A DNA stretch of 22,586 bases, taken from assembly GCA_013695075.1 (NCBI GenBank), contig JACDBE010000170.1, positions 1 to 22,586 of the forward strand, read 5' to 3'. The stretch's first letter is position 1, and each line of letters begins with the position of its first letter. This document shows positions 7,693-14,407 of this stretch, piece by piece. A program made the position numbers and the translations under genes. The notes under the pieces were generated by a model, which had not been told where the DNA came from, ran no database searches, and was given only the letters and a program-made list of their open reading frames with translations. This DNA comes from Acidimicrobiia bacterium (GTDB lineage: Bacteria > Actinomycetota > Acidimicrobiia > Spongiisociales > UBA5794).

Positions 7693-7718
7693 GAAGGCGG
7701 ACCTCTGCGGCCGCCTTC
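7693..7718. terminator. Bidirectional hairpin between convergent genes
   Basis: GAAGGCGG (7693-7700) and CCGCCTTC (7711-7718) form a perfect 8-bp stem with a 10-base loop. It lies right after the DUF2237 stop and over the last bases of the convergent gene. The position supports a terminator for both strands, although there is no T-tract. Confidence 0.55.
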
Positions 7719-8391
7719 AACTGCGGCGGCGCTGCATGGCGAGGATCGCAAGCAAGCCCACGGCGGTAGCCCCGACCAGCGCGGCCACGACCAGGCCCGC
7801 TATTCCGATGGCGTCGGATCCAGTTTCGGACGCCGCCACGGCGCCGGTCGCCGGGGTGGCGACCGTGGTCGATGGATCGGTTGAGGCCGTCGGGCCACCG
7901 ATTGGCGATGACCCTACTTCAGGGGGGACACCGTCTCCGAACGCAGCGGGCACTCCGGCGGCGTCCAGGTCTCGGGTGCCGCCGCACAGGTCGGCGTACA
8001 ACTCGCCTTCGACCCAACCATCCAGCTCGATCTGTTGGGTCGGGTGGTCGGCGAACACCAGGTACGGACCCGGTCCGGACAGGCTGAGACCGCAGGGCAC
8101 CCTGTTGGTGGTGGTGACCACCGACTGGTTGGCGTGGGCGACGCCTTTGAGGACGACGTCGACCGAGAAGATGAACCGCAAGGGAGCACGCGGTTCCTCC
8201 AGAATCGCATCGGGCGCTGGCTCTAGTACGTCTGTCATCTCGCCGGTGAACACCACCGGGGCTTGGTCGAATGCCTCCGCGTCGGTCATCTCGATGCACG
8301 TGCAGGCGGCTGCGGGCACCCGCGGGATGAGCACGCCGGCGACTACCAGCGGGGCGATCAGCACGGCGAGCCGGAACAATCGGCGGAGCAT
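7717..8391 (-). CDS. Secreted, C-terminally membrane-anchored protein with a Cys-Thr-Cys N-terminus (TIMP/NTR-like)
   Basis: A 224-residue protein. A signal peptide (about 1-29) ends VPAAA, and the mature chain begins CTCIEMTDAEAF, followed by APVVFTGEMTDV. This layout, with a CxC motif at the mature N-terminus, an Ala/Phe-rich helix and a VFTG strand, is typical of bacterial netrin/TIMP-like domains. Two more cysteines (VPCGLSL and ADLCGG) could pair with the first two. A Thr/Ser/Pro-rich stalk (about 150-190) leads to a transmembrane helix (GIAGLVVAALVGATAVGLLA) with an RRRS cytoplasmic tail. ATG 8391 is chosen because GGGAG lies four to eight bases upstream; ATG 8409 is in frame. The partner or substrate is unknown. 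Confidence 0.82.
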   Translation of the reverse strand: MLRRLFRLAVLIAPLVVAGVLIPRVPAAACTCIEMTDAEAFDQAPVVFTGEMTDVLEPAPDAILEEPRAPLRFIFSVDVVLKGVAHANQSVVTTTNRVPCGLSLSGPGPYLVFADHPTQQIELDGWVEGELYADLCGGTRDLDAAGVPAAFGDGVPPEVGSSPIGGPTASTDPSTTVATPATGAVAASETGSDAIGIAGLVVAALVGATAVGLLAILAMQRRRS

Positions 8392-8495
8392 CGGGTCTCC
8401 CGGTGACATCGTCTCTCGCTCCGACGCTGCCTGTGGGACTTCCGGTTCCCCGCCATCACCGGTGGCAGTCGGCGCTGGCGGTATCGTCAGCGGTG

Positions 8496-9515
8496 ATGGC
8501 TGACCAGCATGGCGGGTCGATCGACTTCGAGGTGGCGGGACGGGTGGTCAGCATCACCAGCCCCGATAAGGTCATGTTTCCCGAGCACGGCGACACCAAG
8601 GCCGATCTGGCCCGCTACTACGTGGCGGTTGGTGAGCCGCTGATGCGCACCGTGCGTGACCGACCCACGCTGCTGCAGCGGTTTCCCAACGGCGTCGGCG
8701 GCCAGTCGTTCTTCCAGAAGCGCATTCCCGACTCGGCGCCCGAGTGGCTGCACACCACCACGGTGTCGACCCCCAACGGGACCACCTCACGAGCCATCGT
8801 GATGGCCGACGTGGCCCACGTGCTGTGGGCCGCCAACCAGGGCTGCCTCGGGTTCCACCCGTGGCCATACCGGGCGGGCAACCCCGAGGAGACCGACGAG
8901 CTGCGCCTCGACCTCGACCCGTCGCCCGGGGTTACCTTCGAGATGGTGCGGCAGGCGGCCGCCCAGGTGCGCGACTTCCTCAACGAGGAAGGTATCCGCT
9001 GCTTCCCCAAGACCACCGGCAACCGCGGGCTGCACCTCTACGTCAGGGTTGAGCCGGGATGGGACTCCTTCGGGGCGCGCCAGGCGGCGGTTTCGGTGGC
9101 CCGGGAGATGGAGCGACGCCATCCCGAACTGATCACCGGGGCGTGGTGGAAGGAGGAGCGGGGCACCCGGGTGTTCATCGACTTCAACCAGAACGCCCCC
9201 CACAAGACGGTGTTCGGAGCGTGGTGCGTGCGTTCCCGGGTGGGCGGCCAGGTGTCGACGCCGTTCCGCTGGGAAGAACTCGACTCCCTCACCCCCGACG
9301 AGCTGACGCTGCGCACCGTGCCCGCAAGGGTCGAGACCGGTGGCGACCCGTGGGCGGAGATCGACGACGAGCCGCAGGCGATCGCCCCCCTGGTCGACCG
9401 CTACCGGGCCGACCTGGCCGCCGGCATCCCCGACGCCCCTTGGCCCCCGGTGTACCCCAAGATGCCCAACGAGGCGTCGCGGGTAGCACCCAGCCGGGCC
9501 CGCAAGCCCGACTGA
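8496..9515 (+). CDS. Stand-alone LigD-type polymerase/primase (PolDom, archaeo-eukaryotic primase superfamily)
   Basis: 339 residues matching the polymerase module of bacterial DNA ligase D, which adds ribo- or deoxynucleotides at double-strand breaks during non-homologous end joining. Visible features: KVMFPEHGDTKADLARYY (25-42), RPTLLQRFPNGVGGQSFFQKR, the metal-binding pair in LRLDLDP (Asp139 and Asp141), the TTGNRGLHLYV strand bearing the active-site His, and the third acidic strand VFIDFNQN. There is no ligase or 3'-phosphoesterase module, and no Ku or ATP-dependent ligase gene in the window. ATG 8496 is used; an in-frame GTG at 8493 is five bases after TATCGT, so the mRNA may be leaderless. 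Free-standing PolDom proteins can act in repair with separate ligases. Confidence 0.9.
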   Translation: MADQHGGSIDFEVAGRVVSITSPDKVMFPEHGDTKADLARYYVAVGEPLMRTVRDRPTLLQRFPNGVGGQSFFQKRIPDSAPEWLHTTTVSTPNGTTSRAIVMADVAHVLWAANQGCLGFHPWPYRAGNPEETDELRLDLDPSPGVTFEMVRQAAAQVRDFLNEEGIRCFPKTTGNRGLHLYVRVEPGWDSFGARQAAVSVAREMERRHPELITGAWWKEERGTRVFIDFNQNAPHKTVFGAWCVRSRVGGQVSTPFRWEELDSLTPDELTLRTVPARVETGGDPWAEIDDEPQAIAPLVDRYRADLAAGIPDAPWPPVYPKMPNEASRVAPSRARKPD

Positions 9516-9770
9516 CCCGGCCGAGGCTGCAGCCAACCGGTGACCGAGCGCGCTCGATTCGCTGGCCTACGGTCTGCTCGATGAATCCGCTGCCGAGGGA
9601 GGGACACCCGCCGTCCAGGGTGACCGGAGCTGACGGGACCGTCGTAGCCGTGAGTCGAGCCGGCGACGATGGACGGGTGGACGTCGTCGAGGTCCTGCGA
9701 CGGCGTGGCCGGAGTGCTCTGCCAGGAGGGATCGGCAGCAGGGCGGCGGCGACCAGGCCGGCGCCGCGGG
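9516..9770. other. Stretch without a convincing gene between ligD-type and small Cys-rich gene
   Basis: About 255 bases. It holds a perfect 10-bp palindrome GGCTGCAGCC (9525-9534) ten bases after the polymerase stop, and the 5' two thirds of a weak reading frame on the plus strand. I see no RNA gene. Confidence 0.4.
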
Positions 9771-9865
9771 TCAACCGCCTCCGCCGTGCCCCACAGGGAA
9801 GGTCCACCGGAATACGCTCAGTCCCGGGCGCTTGCACCAGCAGTCGGTCGGGCAGCCGCAACTGA
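9581..9865 (+). CDS. Doubtful small ORF, 94 residues, no recognised family
   Basis: ATG 9581 follows TACGGT by seven bases. The first half of the product has a plausible strand-turn-strand look (DGTVVAVSRAGDDGRVDVVEV), but the second half is Arg/Ala/Gly-rich and resembles translated GC-rich non-coding DNA. It overlaps the better-supported small gene on the other strand by 95 bases. It could be a decayed gene end or chance. Confidence 0.15.
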   Translation: MNPLPREGHPPSRVTGADGTVVAVSRAGDDGRVDVVEVLRRRGRSALPGGIGSRAAATRPAPRVNRLRRAPQGRSTGIRSVPGACTSSRSGSRN

Positions 9866-9947
9866 GCAAACCCCCGCGCTCGAGTCCCTTGCTCATCAGC
9901 ACCGCACCGAGATACGCCGCCACGATGTACCGGGCGAGCCTGCTCAT
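9771..9947 (-). CDS. Small cysteine-rich protein, 58 residues, function unknown
   Basis: The minus strand encodes a 58-residue protein. A hydrophobic helix (LARYIVAAYLGAVLMSKGLE, residues 4-23) is followed by CGCPTDCWC, giving four cysteines in nine residues, and then by KRPGLSVFRWTFPVGH. The composition is unlike the random Arg/Pro/Ala-rich readouts nearby: it contains Tyr, Phe, Trp, Lys and Met. The clustered cysteines suggest a metal site or disulfides on a short membrane-bound protein. TAGGGT lies exactly six bases before the ATG, matching the leaderless layout at other starts here. A weak GGGTGA could also serve as ribosome binding site. I do not recognise a named family. Confidence 0.6.
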   Translation of the reverse strand: MSRLARYIVAAYLGAVLMSKGLERGGLLSCGCPTDCWCKRPGLSVFRWTFPVGHGGGG

Positions 9948-9953
9948 CGGGTC

Positions 9954-9959
9954 ACCCTA
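9954..9959 (-). promoter_or_regulatory. Candidate -10 box (TAGGGT) for the small cysteine-rich gene
   Basis: On the minus strand TAGGGT is followed by GACCCG and then the ATG at 9947. No -35 consensus is visible. Confidence 0.4.
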
Positions 9960-10208
9960 GCGCCGCCGAGCCCACTGCTCTCCGACGTCGTTCATCGGGG
10001 GCGTGTCGGTTGCGGGGCGGGTCGCGCCACACCTGATTGGGCGGGTGGTGTCGAGATCAGTTTGCGACGTTCGTCGAGTGGATACGATCTGACGCCATGT
10101 GACGCTCACCACGTGCGAGCGCAGCGAGGCAGCCAGCCTCGCGCCGAACTGCTGCAACGTCGCCCTGGTCAGACCTCTGGCGATTCTTGGACCGAACCGT
10201 CCTGGCGA
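9960..10208. other. Intergenic stretch between glgC and the small Cys-rich gene
   Basis: About 250 bases with no protein-like frame on either strand. The predicted frames here are Arg/Ser-rich with no family pattern. I see no hairpin terminator with a T-tract after glgC. Confidence 0.4.
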
Positions 10209-11397
10209 TCAAACGGGTGAATAGATGCGGATGCCAGACGCGTCGTCGACCGTCTCCTCAGCGGACTTGGCGATGGGCTCGGAGAGATCAACCTCGGCGT
10301 CGACGATCGACCGCTCCACCGTCACTCCGCTGCGCACTATGGCACCATCCAGCACGACGCTCTCACGGATCCTGGCGCCTTCCTCGATCACGACCCGGCG
10401 GCCCATCACGCTGTCGACCACCTCGCCAGCGATGCGGCTGCCGGGGCTCAGCAGGGAGTTCACGACCTTGGCGCCGGCACAGACGATGGATGGGCCACCC
10501 GTGATCGAGCCTGTGAGCATCGGCCAGGAGGGGTCGTCGAGCGTGACCGCCGGTTCGTCGCCGAGCAGGTCCATGTGAGCGCCGTGATAGGCGCCGATCG
10601 TGCCGATGTCGCGCCAATACCCGTCCATGGCGAACGCGATGGTTGCCCCGTCGTCCACCAGGTCGGGCAGCAACCGATCTCCGTAGTCCCCGAGCGCACG
10701 ACTTCTCTCGGCCCCGACGGAATCGTCGGTGCTGTCGGCGTCGTCGGTGCCGTCCTCGTCCACCATGTCTCCGAGGCGACGCAGCAGCGCCGGGCCGTCG
10801 AACACGAACACCTCGGCGCAGATCGCCGTGGCCCGTCGGGTCGTCGGGCTTGTACTCGAAGTTGGTGATGGTCCCGTCGTCGGCCACGTCGACCCAGGCG
10901 AACCGGCTCGGATCATCACCCTCGGGAAGCTCGGTGGTGACGATGGTCAGCTCCGGCCGGCGGTCGAGATGGTGATCGACGACCTCGGCGAGGTCGAGAC
11001 GATACACGTGGTCGGCGCTCAGGACGACGATCACGTCTGGCTCGAACTCATGCAGGAACGGGAGTTGCTTGGCGATGGCGTCTGCGTTGCCCTGGGCGAA
11101 CCCGTCGGACCGCTCCCCCTCGAACGTTGGCAGGATCTGCAGCCCCCCGTGCGTGCGGTCGAGATCCCACGGACGACCGTTGGCCAGGTGATCGTTGAGG
11201 GCGTGGGGTAGGTACTGCTCGATCACCCACACGTCGTCGAACCCACTGTGGGCCACGTTCGACAGCGAGATGTCGATCAGCCGGTACATGCCCCCGAAGG
11301 GCAGCGCCGGCTTTGCCCGGCGATCGGTCAGCGGTTCCAGCCTGCTGCCAGCACCGCCGGCCAACACCATCACGAGCACGTCCGGGCCTGACCTCAT
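10209..11397 (-). CDS. glgC: Glucose-1-phosphate adenylyltransferase (ADP-glucose pyrophosphorylase), split by a one-base frameshift
   Basis: This enzyme makes ADP-glucose from glucose-1-phosphate and ATP for glycogen synthesis. The N-terminal frame (11397 to about 10834) holds the nucleotidyltransferase motif GGAGSRLEPLTDRRAKPALPFGG, the SNVAHSGFDDVWVIEQYLPHALNDHL segment and SADHVYRLD. It runs cleanly to FEYKPDDPTG, about residue 186. The other frame then continues as ATAICAEVFVFDGPALLRRL, YWRDIGTIGAYHGAHMDLL and the left-handed beta-helix domain (SGVTVERSIVDAEVDL). One extra base in the CCC run at 10832-10834 (+ strand) explains the break. With it removed, the protein is about 395 residues, normal for GlgC. 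Both halves are well conserved, so the shift is either very recent or a sequencing error. ATG 11397 has GGGGAGG upstream. KynU ends 73 bases upstream on the same strand. Confidence 0.88.
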
Positions 11398-11470
11398 GGG
11401 CGACGATCCTCCCCGCCACCGGTCACTTCCAAACCCGCGGCGGGGACGGATGGCGGGGCGGGAATCGGGC

Positions 11471-12724
11471 TCAGGTCACTGCCGGCTGGTCCACCGGGTC
11501 GAGGTGGCGGCCGGAGGTGACCACCTCGATCATGGCTTCCGCGGCTCGATCGAGGTCGGCGAACGTGTTGTACAGGGGAGCGATGCCGAAGCGGATCGAA
11601 GCCGGGGGACGGAAGTCGGGGATCACCCCGTGGTCGGCGATCAGGGCCAGGTCGATGGCCAGCGCCTGGGGATGGTCCAGCGACACGTGGGAGCCGCGGC
11701 GGTCGGGATCGGCGGGCGTGCCCAGGGTGAAACCCAACGGGACCAGGTCGGTGCGCCACCGTTCAATCAGGTAGGTGGTCTGGGCGATGGACTTGGCCCG
11801 CAGCGCCGCAATCCCGGCCTCGGCCAGCATGGTGACACCAGGTTCGATCAGCGCCATCGACACCATTGGTGCCGTCCCGGTGAGGAAGTGGCGGATCCCG
11901 CTGGTCGGCCGGTAGGCGGGGTCGAAGCCGAAGGGGGTGGCATGGCCCCACCATCCGGCGACCGGGTTGCCCAGGACGTCCTGTAGGTCGGTGCGCACCG
12001 ATAAGAAGGCGGGGGAGCCGGGCCCGCCGTTGAGGTACTTGTAGGTGCATCCCACGGTGAGGTCGACCCCGACCGAGCCGAGATCGATGGGCACCGCCCC
12101 GGCGGCGTGGCTGAGATCCCACAGCACCATGGCACCGGCGGCGTGCGCCGCCGCCGTCACCCGCTCCAGGTCGTAGAGGTAGCCGCTGCCGTAGGTGACC
12201 AGCGACAGGCTGAGCAGCGCCACGTCGTCGTTGAGGCGGTCGATGATGGCGTCGACCGGTCCGTGGATCCAGTCGGGGGAGCGGAGCACCTCGACCCGGT
12301 GGTTGCCGTCGGCGCGTCGGGCTGCCGCCTCGAGGATGTACCAGTCGGAGGGGAAGTTGAGGTCGTCGGTGAGCACCACCGGCCGATCGGCCTGATGGTC
12401 CATGGCTGCCACCGCCAGTTTGAACAGATTCACCGACGTGCTGTCGGCTATCGCCACCTCGCCGGGGCGGGCGCCGATGAGCGGGCCGATGGCGTCCCCG
12501 ATCGCCAGCGGCGTCTCCCACCATCCCTCGTTCCATGCTCGGATGAGGCGGTCTCCCCACTCGTCGCCGATGACGGCGGCGGCGCGGTCGACGGCGGCGA
12601 CCGGCAGCCTGCCCAGCGAGTTGCCGTCGAGGTACACCAGGTCGGGGTCGGGGAAGGCGAAGCGTTCCCGGAAGCGGCGCAGCGCATCGGCAGCGTCACG
12701 ATCGGCAGAGGACGGTTCGGCCAC
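11471..12724 (-). CDS. kynU: Kynureninase
   Basis: A PLP-dependent fold-type I enzyme that cleaves kynurenine to anthranilate and alanine (or 3-hydroxykynurenine to 3-hydroxyanthranilate) in tryptophan breakdown. The 417-residue length is typical. Visible: YLDGNSLGRLP (31-41), DSTSVNLFKL (94-103) that binds PLP phosphate, FPSDWYI, the PLP-ring Asp in LWDLSHAAGAVP (Asp203), and the Schiff-base lysine in CTYKYLNGGPGSP (Lys229). Later come GWWGH, RPTSGIRHFLTGTAP and the C-terminal RGSHVSL and FRPPASIRFGIAPLYNTF motifs. The GTG start at 12724 is three bases after the DUF1697 stop, so the two are co-translated. No other kynurenine-pathway gene is in view. Confidence 0.95.
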   Translation of the reverse strand: MAEPSSADRDAADALRRFRERFAFPDPDLVYLDGNSLGRLPVAAVDRAAAVIGDEWGDRLIRAWNEGWWETPLAIGDAIGPLIGARPGEVAIADSTSVNLFKLAVAAMDHQADRPVVLTDDLNFPSDWYILEAAARRADGNHRVEVLRSPDWIHGPVDAIIDRLNDDVALLSLSLVTYGSGYLYDLERVTAAAHAAGAMVLWDLSHAAGAVPIDLGSVGVDLTVGCTYKYLNGGPGSPAFLSVRTDLQDVLGNPVAGWWGHATPFGFDPAYRPTSGIRHFLTGTAPMVSMALIEPGVTMLAEAGIAALRAKSIAQTTYLIERWRTDLVPLGFTLGTPADPDRRGSHVSLDHPQALAIDLALIADHGVIPDFRPPASIRFGIAPLYNTFADLDRAAEAMIEVVTSGRHLDPVDQPAVT

Positions 12725-12727
12725 CGG

Positions 12728-13273
12728 TCACGCCCCCGGGAAGTACTTGGCCGCCAGCAGGTCGAGGGTGCCCTTGGTGCGTTGCGTGCCGACACCGACG
12801 GCGGCGTCGACAGCCTTCTGATCGAGGTCCGACTGGGACACCCCGCCGGCGGGTAGCCAATACAGCTCGGTGCCATCGACGGCGAGCCGGTCGTCGTCTG
12901 TGGCCAGAGCCAGCACCTCCCGGCGAGCCTTGGCGCCCGGAGCGACAGCCAGCAGCACCACCTGGAGCTTTCCCGCCGAGGCGGCAATGACGTCGGCGGG
13001 GAACGGCTGGTGGTCGGCGATGGCCCGCATCTCACTGGCGGTGCGTAGGAACGTGGGCACCGGATAGCCGAGCGCATCCGCCAGCCCATCCTCGATGCGC
13101 CGGCGCAACGGGCCGACGCCGTCATCGGATGAGAACACCACGTTGCCGCTGGCACGAAAGGCGGCGGCGTCGGTCAAACCGACGGCGGCAAAGGCGGCGC
13201 ACAGGTCGTCGTTGGTGACCCGCCGGCCCCCCAGGTTCATCCCCCGTAGGAAGGCTGCAAGGCGATTCGCCAT
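12728..13273 (-). CDS. DUF1697 family protein
   Basis: 181 residues with the DUF1697 signature: FLRGMNLGGRRVTNDDLCAAF near the start, then ASGNVVFSSDD, a PVPTFLRTASEMRAI segment and the closing GTQRTKGTLDLLAAKYFPGA (families often have T.RN..T..KL). The function of this family is not established. ATG 13273 has a good Shine-Dalgarno (GGAGAGGAA, about eight bases upstream). It is the first gene of a likely DUF1697-kynU-glgC transcription unit. The pairing with kynU looks positional rather than a known pathway. Confidence 0.9.
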   Translation of the reverse strand: MANRLAAFLRGMNLGGRRVTNDDLCAAFAAVGLTDAAAFRASGNVVFSSDDGVGPLRRRIEDGLADALGYPVPTFLRTASEMRAIADHQPFPADVIAASAGKLQVVLLAVAPGAKARREVLALATDDDRLAVDGTELYWLPAGGVSQSDLDQKAVDAAVGVGTQRTKGTLDLLAAKYFPGA

Positions 13274-13420
13274 CGGTCTCGTTCCTCTCCGGGCGCTAGC
13301 GGCATCGGCGGCCGAACGCTTGCCGTCCTCGTGGGATGACAGGCCGGCTACCGCGGCGAGGGTAGTTGTCGTCCCCGCGTCGGAGACGGGGGAACGGCAC
13401 TGTTCGCAGCCGCGGATCGG

Positions 13421-13960
13421 CTAGGACGCATGGCCGAGGGAGCGCAGCCGGTCGACCCGGTGGTCATGGCCGCCGAGGTGGTCGACGAGCACACCGAGCA
13501 CGACGGGGACATCGAGCGTTCCGGCCGCCGCCATCTCCTCGAGATCGGCCCAGTCCCGGGTGCGGCCGAAGAATGCCTTGAACACGGCGAGGTCCCGGCA
13601 CGACAGGAACGGAAGGTGGTCGCCGGCGAACGGCTCGCGCCGGATTCGTTCGGCCACCTCGTGGTGGAAGTCCGTCGTGGCGAAGAAGACGTCGATCGGT
13701 GTGGTGTCCCACCAGAGGCGGGCCTGGCCTTCACGGGCGATGGCGCCGAGGCTGTCGTCGGTCCACGCCACGCCGGATGGCATGGCGGACAGCACCTCGA
13801 TCGCTCGCCCGGGCTCGACGAACAGGTTGAGGTCCAGGTCGATCGTGCCCCGGGCGCGGCGGGTGCACCAGGCCAACGCCAGGGCTCCGCCGAAGGCGTG
13901 AGGAACGCCGGCGGCGTCCAGCGATCGGTGGATGGCGACCATCTGCTGCGGCAGCTTCAC
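13421..13960 (-). CDS. Nucleotidyltransferase-fold protein, candidate toxin partner of the XRE regulator
   Basis: 179 residues resembling minimal or AbiEii-type DNA polymerase-beta nucleotidyltransferases. The GG of the motif is at residues 24-25 (AFGGALALAW), followed by TIDLDLNLF with the Asp41/Asp43 pair, and PIDVFFAT with a third acidic residue (Asp90). The C-terminal DLAVFKAFFGRTRDWADLEEM is typical of these families. All three metal ligands appear present, so it may be catalytically active. The GTG start at 13960 overlaps the XRE stop (GTGA). A regulator followed by a pol-beta nucleotidyltransferase is the layout of AbiE-like and related toxin-antitoxin modules, where the enzyme modifies tRNA or protein. 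Toxicity is inferred from context only. Confidence 0.75.
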   Translation of the reverse strand: MKLPQQMVAIHRSLDAAGVPHAFGGALALAWCTRRARGTIDLDLNLFVEPGRAIEVLSAMPSGVAWTDDSLGAIAREGQARLWWDTTPIDVFFATTDFHHEVAERIRREPFAGDHLPFLSCRDLAVFKAFFGRTRDWADLEEMAAAGTLDVPVVLGVLVDHLGGHDHRVDRLRSLGHAS

Positions 13961-14277
13961 GAGATGCGCCCGAACACCGGATAGGCCAGCTGCGCCGCCG
14001 GCGCCGCCGGAAAGGCCGCGGCCAGCTCGAGGGCATCGACCAGCTCGCTCCCCTTGGCGAACCGCGCCGCCCCGGTGTCGAGGCGCCGGGCGAGGTTGAC
14101 CTCCGGCGTCCATCCCGCCGCGGCGAGGATCCGCTCCAGGGTGTCTGCCCTGGGGAGCTTGCGGCCCTGTTCGTAGGCGGCGATGGCCGAATGGGAGGTG
14201 CCCGCAGCGCGGGCCAGCTGGCGAAGTGACAACCCACATCGCTGGCGGACCGTCCGGACCATCCATGCACTGTCCAC
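13957..14277 (-). CDS. XRE-family helix-turn-helix regulator, candidate antitoxin
   Basis: 106 residues from GTG 14277. A Cro/C1-type HTH spans about residues 8-55: VRTVRQRCGLSLRQLARAAG, TSHSAIAAYEQGRKLPRADTLERILAAAGW. The rest is helical and Ala-rich, possibly for dimerisation or partner binding. No Shine-Dalgarno is visible. GTG 14277 lies six bases after TACCAT, which fits a leaderless transcript; ATG 14262 (101 residues) is the alternative start. A perfect palindrome covers this -10 box, so the protein probably represses its own promoter. It is coupled to the nucleotidyltransferase gene by a four-base overlap and is divergent from transketolase. Confidence 0.82.
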   Translation of the reverse strand: MDSAWMVRTVRQRCGLSLRQLARAAGTSHSAIAAYEQGRKLPRADTLERILAAAGWTPEVNLARRLDTGAARFAKGSELVDALELAAAFPAAPAAQLAYPVFGRIS

Positions 14278-14283
14278 GACGCT

Positions 14284-14289
14284 ATGGTA
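14284..14289 (-). promoter_or_regulatory. Candidate -10 box (TACCAT) of the XRE gene
   Basis: On the minus strand TACCAT is followed by six bases and GTG 14277. The box is overlapped by the palindromic operator, so a bound dimer would block the promoter. Confidence 0.45.
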
Positions 14290-14304
14290 TCCGAACAGAT
14301 ACCA
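14285..14304. promoter_or_regulatory. Palindromic operator upstream of the XRE gene
   Basis: TGGTATC-CGAACA-GATACCA is a perfect 7-bp inverted repeat with a 6-base spacer, a good size for an XRE dimer. It starts eight bases upstream of the XRE GTG and covers the -10 box. It also lies 104 bases upstream of the divergent transketolase start. Confidence 0.65.
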
Positions 14305-14394
14305 GCATGCGGCAACGCCACGGGTGCCCGGGTTGGTTTCGGGGCTACCGAGACGGGTACCACCGGCCGAGAGGCAGCGGGACCCGACTTCGGC

Positions 14395-14401
14395 GGAGGT
14401 G
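14395..14401 (+). promoter_or_regulatory. Strong Shine-Dalgarno deciding the transketolase start
   Basis: GGAGGTG lies six bases before GTG 14408, supporting that start over the far-upstream in-frame start and the later ATG 14450. Confidence 0.75.
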
Positions 14402-14407
14402 TGCACC

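Noticed and set aside
8787..9536. 249-codon minus-strand frame over the LigD-type gene
   Set aside because: Shadow frame; no protein motifs.
9669..10220. 183-codon plus-strand frame in the 9516-10208 gap
   Set aside because: Ser/Arg-rich with no domain pattern; it runs antisense to the better-supported 58-residue gene.
13371..13400. Possible terminator after the nucleotidyltransferase gene (CCCC...GGGG with GTC/GAC inner stem)
   Set aside because: The stem is interrupted by a two-base bulge and has no T-tract; too weak to list.
14183..14407. Upstream in-frame extension of transketolase
   Set aside because: It overlaps the XRE gene and operator, and a strong Shine-Dalgarno marks GTG 14408.
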